Assembly: GCA_050014415.1 (NCBI GenBank)
Contig: JBEKDJ010000030.1
Location: forward strand, 1-25,173
Direction: 5' to 3'
Origin: JBEKDJ01 sp050014415
GTDB taxonomy: Bacteria; Desulfobacterota; BSN033; UBA1163
Length of the DNA stretch: 25,173 nucleotides
Shown: in pieces, positions 21,546 through 25,173 of the stretch
How the letters are laid out: each line of letters starts with the position of its first letter
How positions within the stretch are numbered: the first letter of the stretch is position 1
Notes under the pieces: model-generated
What the model was told of the DNA's origin: nothing
The model's database searches: none
What the model saw: the letters and a program-made list of their open reading frames with translations, nothing else
Position numbers and translations under genes: made by a program

Positions 21546-23270
21546 ATGGAACAAGCCCCTTGGTTCAGGCACTACGATAAAGATGTTCCAAGAACGCTCA
21601 TGCCCTACCCGCAGCGAACCCTACTGGACTATGTTGCAGATACAGCCAGAGAGCGTCCCATCCAACCGGCACTGCTGTTCAAGGGGCTAAGCATCACTTA
21701 CGCCGAATTAGAAAAACTCAGCGACGCCTTCGCGGTGGCCCTGACTGGAATGGGTGTGAAGAAGGGTGACCGTGTCGCCTTGCTCCTACCCAACTGCCCT
21801 CAGTTCATCATTGCAGAATTGGGTGTTTGGAAGGCTGGAGCAACGGTACTTCCTCTCAACCCGATCTATACCGAACGCGAATTGGAAGAACCCCTTGTCA
21901 GTTGTGCTCCAGAAACGATTGTAACCCTTACCCCATTTTATAAGCGAGTTAAGTCAATTCAGCCAAATACGAAGCTGAAGCGGATGATCGCCACTAACAT
22001 CAAGGAATTCCTTCCGCCGGTATTGCGTCTTTTTTTCACCCTGGTCAAAGAGAAGAAAGAGGGACACCGGATCAGTCTCCAACCCGGAGACTTTTGGTTC
22101 AGTGACCTGTTAAAGACCAGGGGACCCGAGAGGAAGCCGAGTATATCGATCAGTCCGGATGATCCAGCCGTGATCCTGCTAAGCGGTGGGACAACAGGAA
22201 CGCCCAAGGGTGCCGTGGGAACTCACCGTTGTCTCCTCATCTCCGGGCTTCAATTACATTCCTGGGTGAAGAGCCTGAAAAATGAGTCGCAAGATATTAT
22301 CATGCTCCCGCTCCCACTCTTTCATGTATACGCAAATGCCGGGATCCAGTGTGAAGCCTTTGTGAGCCAAAGTGCACTCTCCCTCATTCCAAACCCGCGT
22401 GACGTTCAGGACGTTCTCCATACTATTCATAAGGTGAATCCCACTTTCTTCATCAGTGTGCCCACCTTATTCATCGCCCTCTTAAACCATCCCCGTGTGA
22501 AGACAGGCAAAGTCGATTTCAGATCAATCAAGCTTTGCATCTCAGGGGCCGCACCGCTCATGGCCGAAACGAAGAGATCCTTTGAAAAACTGACCGGAGG
22601 TCGCATCCTCGAAGGGTACTCCTTGACCGAGGCGATGATGGCCTGCACAGTCAATCCTGCTCTGGGGGTGAAAAAGATTGGATCCATCGGGATGCCGCTG
22701 CCGGATGTGGAAGCACGCATTGCCGATCCTGAATCCGGAGATAGGATGCTTCCGACCAGCGAGGTGGGAGAGGTTCTCATCCGCGCCCCTCAGCTCATGC
22801 AAGGCTACTGGCAGAACCCAGAGGAGACTGCCGGAGTCCTTCAGGTCCATGGCGAAGGAGGTCCCTGGCTCCATACCGGCGATCTCGGTTACATGGACGA
22901 AGATGGTTACATCTTCATCGTCGACCGCAAGAAGGACGTGATCAAGCCCAGCGGCTTTCAGGTCTGGCCACGTGAGGTGGAAGAAGTCATCTCATCGCAT
23001 CCAGCGGTGCTTGAGGTCGGAGTGGCTGGTGTGCCGGACGATTATCAAGGAGAGGCGGTCAAGGCCTGGGTCGTCCTTCGGCCCGGACAACAGGCCACAG
23101 TTGAGGAGATCCGGAAGTACTGCCGGCAAACGCTGGCTGCCTACAAAGTACCGAAACATGTTGAGTTCCGCGAGAGTCTGCCCAAGTCGATGGTGGGAAA
23201 GGTGTTGCGTCGTATGTTGACTCAAGAGGAGAAAGTGAAACGGACTCAACGGCAGAACCCCACGCGGTAG
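21546..23270 (+). CDS. fadD: Long-chain fatty-acid--CoA ligase
   Basis: This is a 574-aa FadD-type ANL enzyme that activates fatty acids to acyl-CoA for beta-oxidation. Motifs in this numbering are the P-loop LLSGGTTGTPKG (~211-222), LPLFHVYAN, EGYSLTEA (Glu362), HTGDLGYMDEDG (Asp446), the FadD-like hinge VDRKKDVIKPSGFQVWPREVE and catalytic Lys552 in LPKSMVGKVLRR. The start is fixed at 21546 by TAGGAGGTG just upstream and by the promoter overlapping the earlier ATG. The internal segment PPVLRLFFTLVKEKKEGHR is typical of long-chain ligases of anaerobes and may touch the membrane. It is divergent from the Mo enzyme and convergent with the acyl-CoA dehydrogenase. The fadD symbol is by family only. 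Confidence 0.9.
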   Translation: MEQAPWFRHYDKDVPRTLMPYPQRTLLDYVADTARERPIQPALLFKGLSITYAELEKLSDAFAVALTGMGVKKGDRVALLLPNCPQFIIAELGVWKAGATVLPLNPIYTERELEEPLVSCAPETIVTLTPFYKRVKSIQPNTKLKRMIATNIKEFLPPVLRLFFTLVKEKKEGHRISLQPGDFWFSDLLKTRGPERKPSISISPDDPAVILLSGGTTGTPKGAVGTHRCLLISGLQLHSWVKSLKNESQDIIMLPLPLFHVYANAGIQCEAFVSQSALSLIPNPRDVQDVLHTIHKVNPTFFISVPTLFIALLNHPRVKTGKVDFRSIKLCISGAAPLMAETKRSFEKLTGGRILEGYSLTEAMMACTVNPALGVKKIGSIGMPLPDVEARIADPESGDRMLPTSEVGEVLIRAPQLMQGYWQNPEETAGVLQVHGEGGPWLHTGDLGYMDEDGYIFIVDRKKDVIKPSGFQVWPREVEEVISSHPAVLEVGVAGVPDDYQGEAVKAWVVLRPGQQATVEEIRKYCRQTLAAYKVPKHVEFRESLPKSMVGKVLRRMLTQEEKVKRTQRQNPTR

Positions 23271-23369
23271 GTTATCCCGTGGCGGTGAAACGTAACGATT
23301 ACTCCCCCATCCAGGGAAGCATTGCCCTGCCTGCCCTAGGTAGGACCTGCCTGAAGCAGAAAGGTCAAG

Positions 23370-25148
23370 CTAAAAAGGATATCTCCCTATCTTTATGACG
23401 TAGTCGGCCACTTCCCGTCTCAAGGCGATCGTATTGACGGGGGTAAACCGTGTGAGTTTCTTGAGGGCGGATAACTGTGTCCTGAGGGTATCGCCCTCAG
23501 CAATAGCAGCGAGGGCCTGCTTTGCAAAACCTCCTACCCGATCAAAGGCATCATTAACATAGACCTTTACCATGGCCCTCTGAATCTGCGATATCTCATC
23601 TCCTCGCTTTTCCATGGACTTCATTGCCCGAAGCAGCGCGCTCTCCATGGCAAAGACCTCAATTACTATATCGCTGATCGAACCGAGGATCTCCTGCTCT
23701 TCTTCCAGCTTCATCATGTACTTCTGGACTGCTGCACCCGCCACCAAAAGGCCGATTTTCTTTGACATCTCCACCATTTCCTTCTGCAGGGTGAGCTTCC
23801 CGTCATCCGTCTCCACTTTGGGTCGAAGGGTGAGAAGCTCGTTGGCTACCTTCTGCGCTGCCACAAGTACGGGAAGCCGATTCTTCAGGGCTCGTTTGGT
23901 CAACATCTCCATGATCAACAGGCGATTGATCTCGTTCGTCCCTTCCCAGATGCGGTTAATCCGGGAGTCTCGATAGGCTCGCTCGATCGCATAGTCATGA
24001 ATATATCCATACCCTCCATGGATCTGAAGGGCTTCGTCCACAACGTAGTCCAACACCTCTGAGGAATAGATCTTGTTAATCGAATCCTCAATGACGTACT
24101 CCTCAATCCCCTTTGCCATTTGAATCCCAACATCCTCAGCATGGTGGTCAATGTGCTGCAGAATTCGATCGATCAAAGCCGCTGTTCGGTAGACCATACT
24201 CTCCACGGTAAAGGTTCGAATCGCCATCTCCGCAATCTTATGTTTGATCAAGCCGAATTCAGCAATTGGCCTATGGAACTGAACCCTCTGCTTTGCATAC
24301 GTCACCGCATCCTGCAGGCAAATCTTTGCCGATCCCAGAGAAGCCGGGCCCAGCTTCAAACGACCAATATTGAGGGTGTTCAAAGCCACGATATGGCCCC
24401 GTCCAATCTCCCCGAGGACATTCTCTACAGGCACTTTGGCGTCGGTGAAGATAACACTTCGGGTAGAGGACCCTTTCATCCCCATCTTATTCTCTTCCTC
24501 ATCCACGGAGACCCCTGCGAAATTCCGCTCGACAATGAAGGAGGTGAATTTATCTCCATCCACTTTGGCATAGGTGACGAAGAGATCGGCGAATCCGGCA
24601 TTGGAGATGAACTGTTTTTGACCGTTCAGAATGTAATATCTTCCATCAGGGCTGAGGGTGGCTGTGGTCTTGGCGTTCAGCGCATCCGACCCCGCTTCAG
24701 GCTCTGTCAGGGCATAGGCCGTAATTATCTCCCCTGTGGCGATTTTCGGGAGGTATCGTTTCTTTTGATCCTTGTTACCAAAGAAGATAATGGGAAGAGA
24801 CCCAATGCCTGTATGGACAACGTAGGCAACCATGAAGGACCCTCCTCCCTGAGACAATTTCTCCGCCATCAGGAGGACGCTCACTTTGTCCAGTTGTTGC
24901 CCCCCATACTCTTCAGTGATGTCTCCCGAGAGAAGACCCAATTCTCCAGCTTTCTTGACCAGACTCGGCAGAAGTCCTTCTTTCTGCGCTTCAATATCAT
25001 CTATCTGCGGTTGAACCTCACCCACCACGAATTCCGTAGCCGCCTTTGCAATCAACCGCTGCTCCTCGGAAAATTCCTCTGGTGTAAAGACCTCCTGAGG
25101 AGAAATCGATTCAATCAGAAACGCCCCTCCCTTGACAAATTCCTCCAT
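23370..25148 (-). CDS. Acyl-CoA dehydrogenase (long form, ~592 aa)
   Basis: This FAD enzyme oxidises acyl-CoA to trans-2-enoyl-CoA. The N-terminal helical domain is followed by the flavin/substrate loop YALTEPEAGSDA (~145-156), the beta domain (ILNGQKQFISNAGFADLF), and a C-terminal helical domain with QRVQFHRPIAEFGLIKHKIA. The ALQIHGGYGYIHDYAIERAY block leads to INRIWEGTNEI, whose Glu402 is the likely catalytic base. About 170 extra C-terminal residues make it a VLCAD-like long form (usual ACADs are ~380-400 aa), commonly linked to long-chain substrates. The start ATG at 25148 has AAGGAGG 5 bases upstream; the TTG 24 bases earlier is rejected. It is convergent with fadD, fitting a shared beta-oxidation role. 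Confidence 0.93.
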   Translation of the reverse strand: MEEFVKGGAFLIESISPQEVFTPEEFSEEQRLIAKAATEFVVGEVQPQIDDIEAQKEGLLPSLVKKAGELGLLSGDITEEYGGQQLDKVSVLLMAEKLSQGGGSFMVAYVVHTGIGSLPIIFFGNKDQKKRYLPKIATGEIITAYALTEPEAGSDALNAKTTATLSPDGRYYILNGQKQFISNAGFADLFVTYAKVDGDKFTSFIVERNFAGVSVDEEENKMGMKGSSTRSVIFTDAKVPVENVLGEIGRGHIVALNTLNIGRLKLGPASLGSAKICLQDAVTYAKQRVQFHRPIAEFGLIKHKIAEMAIRTFTVESMVYRTAALIDRILQHIDHHAEDVGIQMAKGIEEYVIEDSINKIYSSEVLDYVVDEALQIHGGYGYIHDYAIERAYRDSRINRIWEGTNEINRLLIMEMLTKRALKNRLPVLVAAQKVANELLTLRPKVETDDGKLTLQKEMVEMSKKIGLLVAGAAVQKYMMKLEEEQEILGSISDIVIEVFAMESALLRAMKSMEKRGDEISQIQRAMVKVYVNDAFDRVGGFAKQALAAIAEGDTLRTQLSALKKLTRFTPVNTIALRREVADYVIKIGRYPF

Positions 25149-25173
25149 GACAGCCTCCTTTGAAAAGATCAAT

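Noticed and set aside
24120..25163. 347-codon plus-strand frame
   Set aside because: It is the antisense shadow of the acyl-CoA dehydrogenase gene and has no recognisable protein features.

Overview
The window looks like bacterial chromosome from a Desulfobacterota-type anaerobe (sulfate reducer or syntroph). Three things suggest this. The right third is a fatty-acid/acyl-CoA activation and oxidation cluster with a large cytoplasmic molybdopterin oxidoreductase. There is the C-terminal piece of a REP-associated (IS200-like) transposase of a type common in that group. Several small proteins are of kinds I associate with deltaproteobacterial mobile elements. No 16S or single-copy marker gene is present, so this placement is an inference.

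Left flank (1-3167): the 3' end of an unrecognised gene, a 556-base pyrimidine-rich gap, an AT-rich membrane-anchored trypsin-like protease fused to TPR repeats, then a junction of two broken genes (transposase tail on minus, C-terminal half of a tyrosine integrase on plus). The broken integrase stops two bases before a 48-bp sequence that is the 3' half of a tRNA-Val gene.

Mobile element (3168-17311): the same 48 bp recurs at 17264-17311 inside an intact tRNA-Val(CAC) gene on the minus strand, and an intact integrase (16102-17250) ends 13 bases from it. The element is therefore about 14.1 kb, bounded by direct repeats in the standard tRNA-integrase layout. From left to right it carries: a secreted protein; small unknown genes; a Cys-rich-N-terminus protein; a MerR-like regulator; a winged-helix, replication-protein-like gene with a hairpin-rich leader and four 14-bp palindromes behind it; an AlpA/excisionase-like regulator; a phage tail tape-measure protein of 928 aa with one small gene before it and several unknown or DNA-binding genes after it; a second excisionase-like regulator; two small membrane proteins in convergent orientation; a promoter-driven structured RNA; a small minus-strand gene; a XerC/D-like recombinase; and, next to the integrase, a paralogue of the secreted protein found at the other end. 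No capsid, portal, large terminase, tail tube, baseplate, lysis or conjugation gene is visible, so it is not a complete prophage or ICE. It is a phage-derived or satellite-like integrative element with an orphan tape measure.

Right flank (17342-25173): a malonyl-CoA-synthetase-like acyl-CoA ligase, a convergent molybdopterin oxidoreductase, a long-chain acyl-CoA ligase with a near-consensus promoter, and a convergent ~590-aa acyl-CoA dehydrogenase. Together these suggest activation of carboxylic acids to CoA thioesters and their oxidation, with the Mo enzyme as a possible accessory redox step.

The most interesting unexplained items are the structured RNA at 13192-13318, the orphan tape measure, the replication-like module with its palindrome array, and the secreted paralogues placed at both ends of the element.
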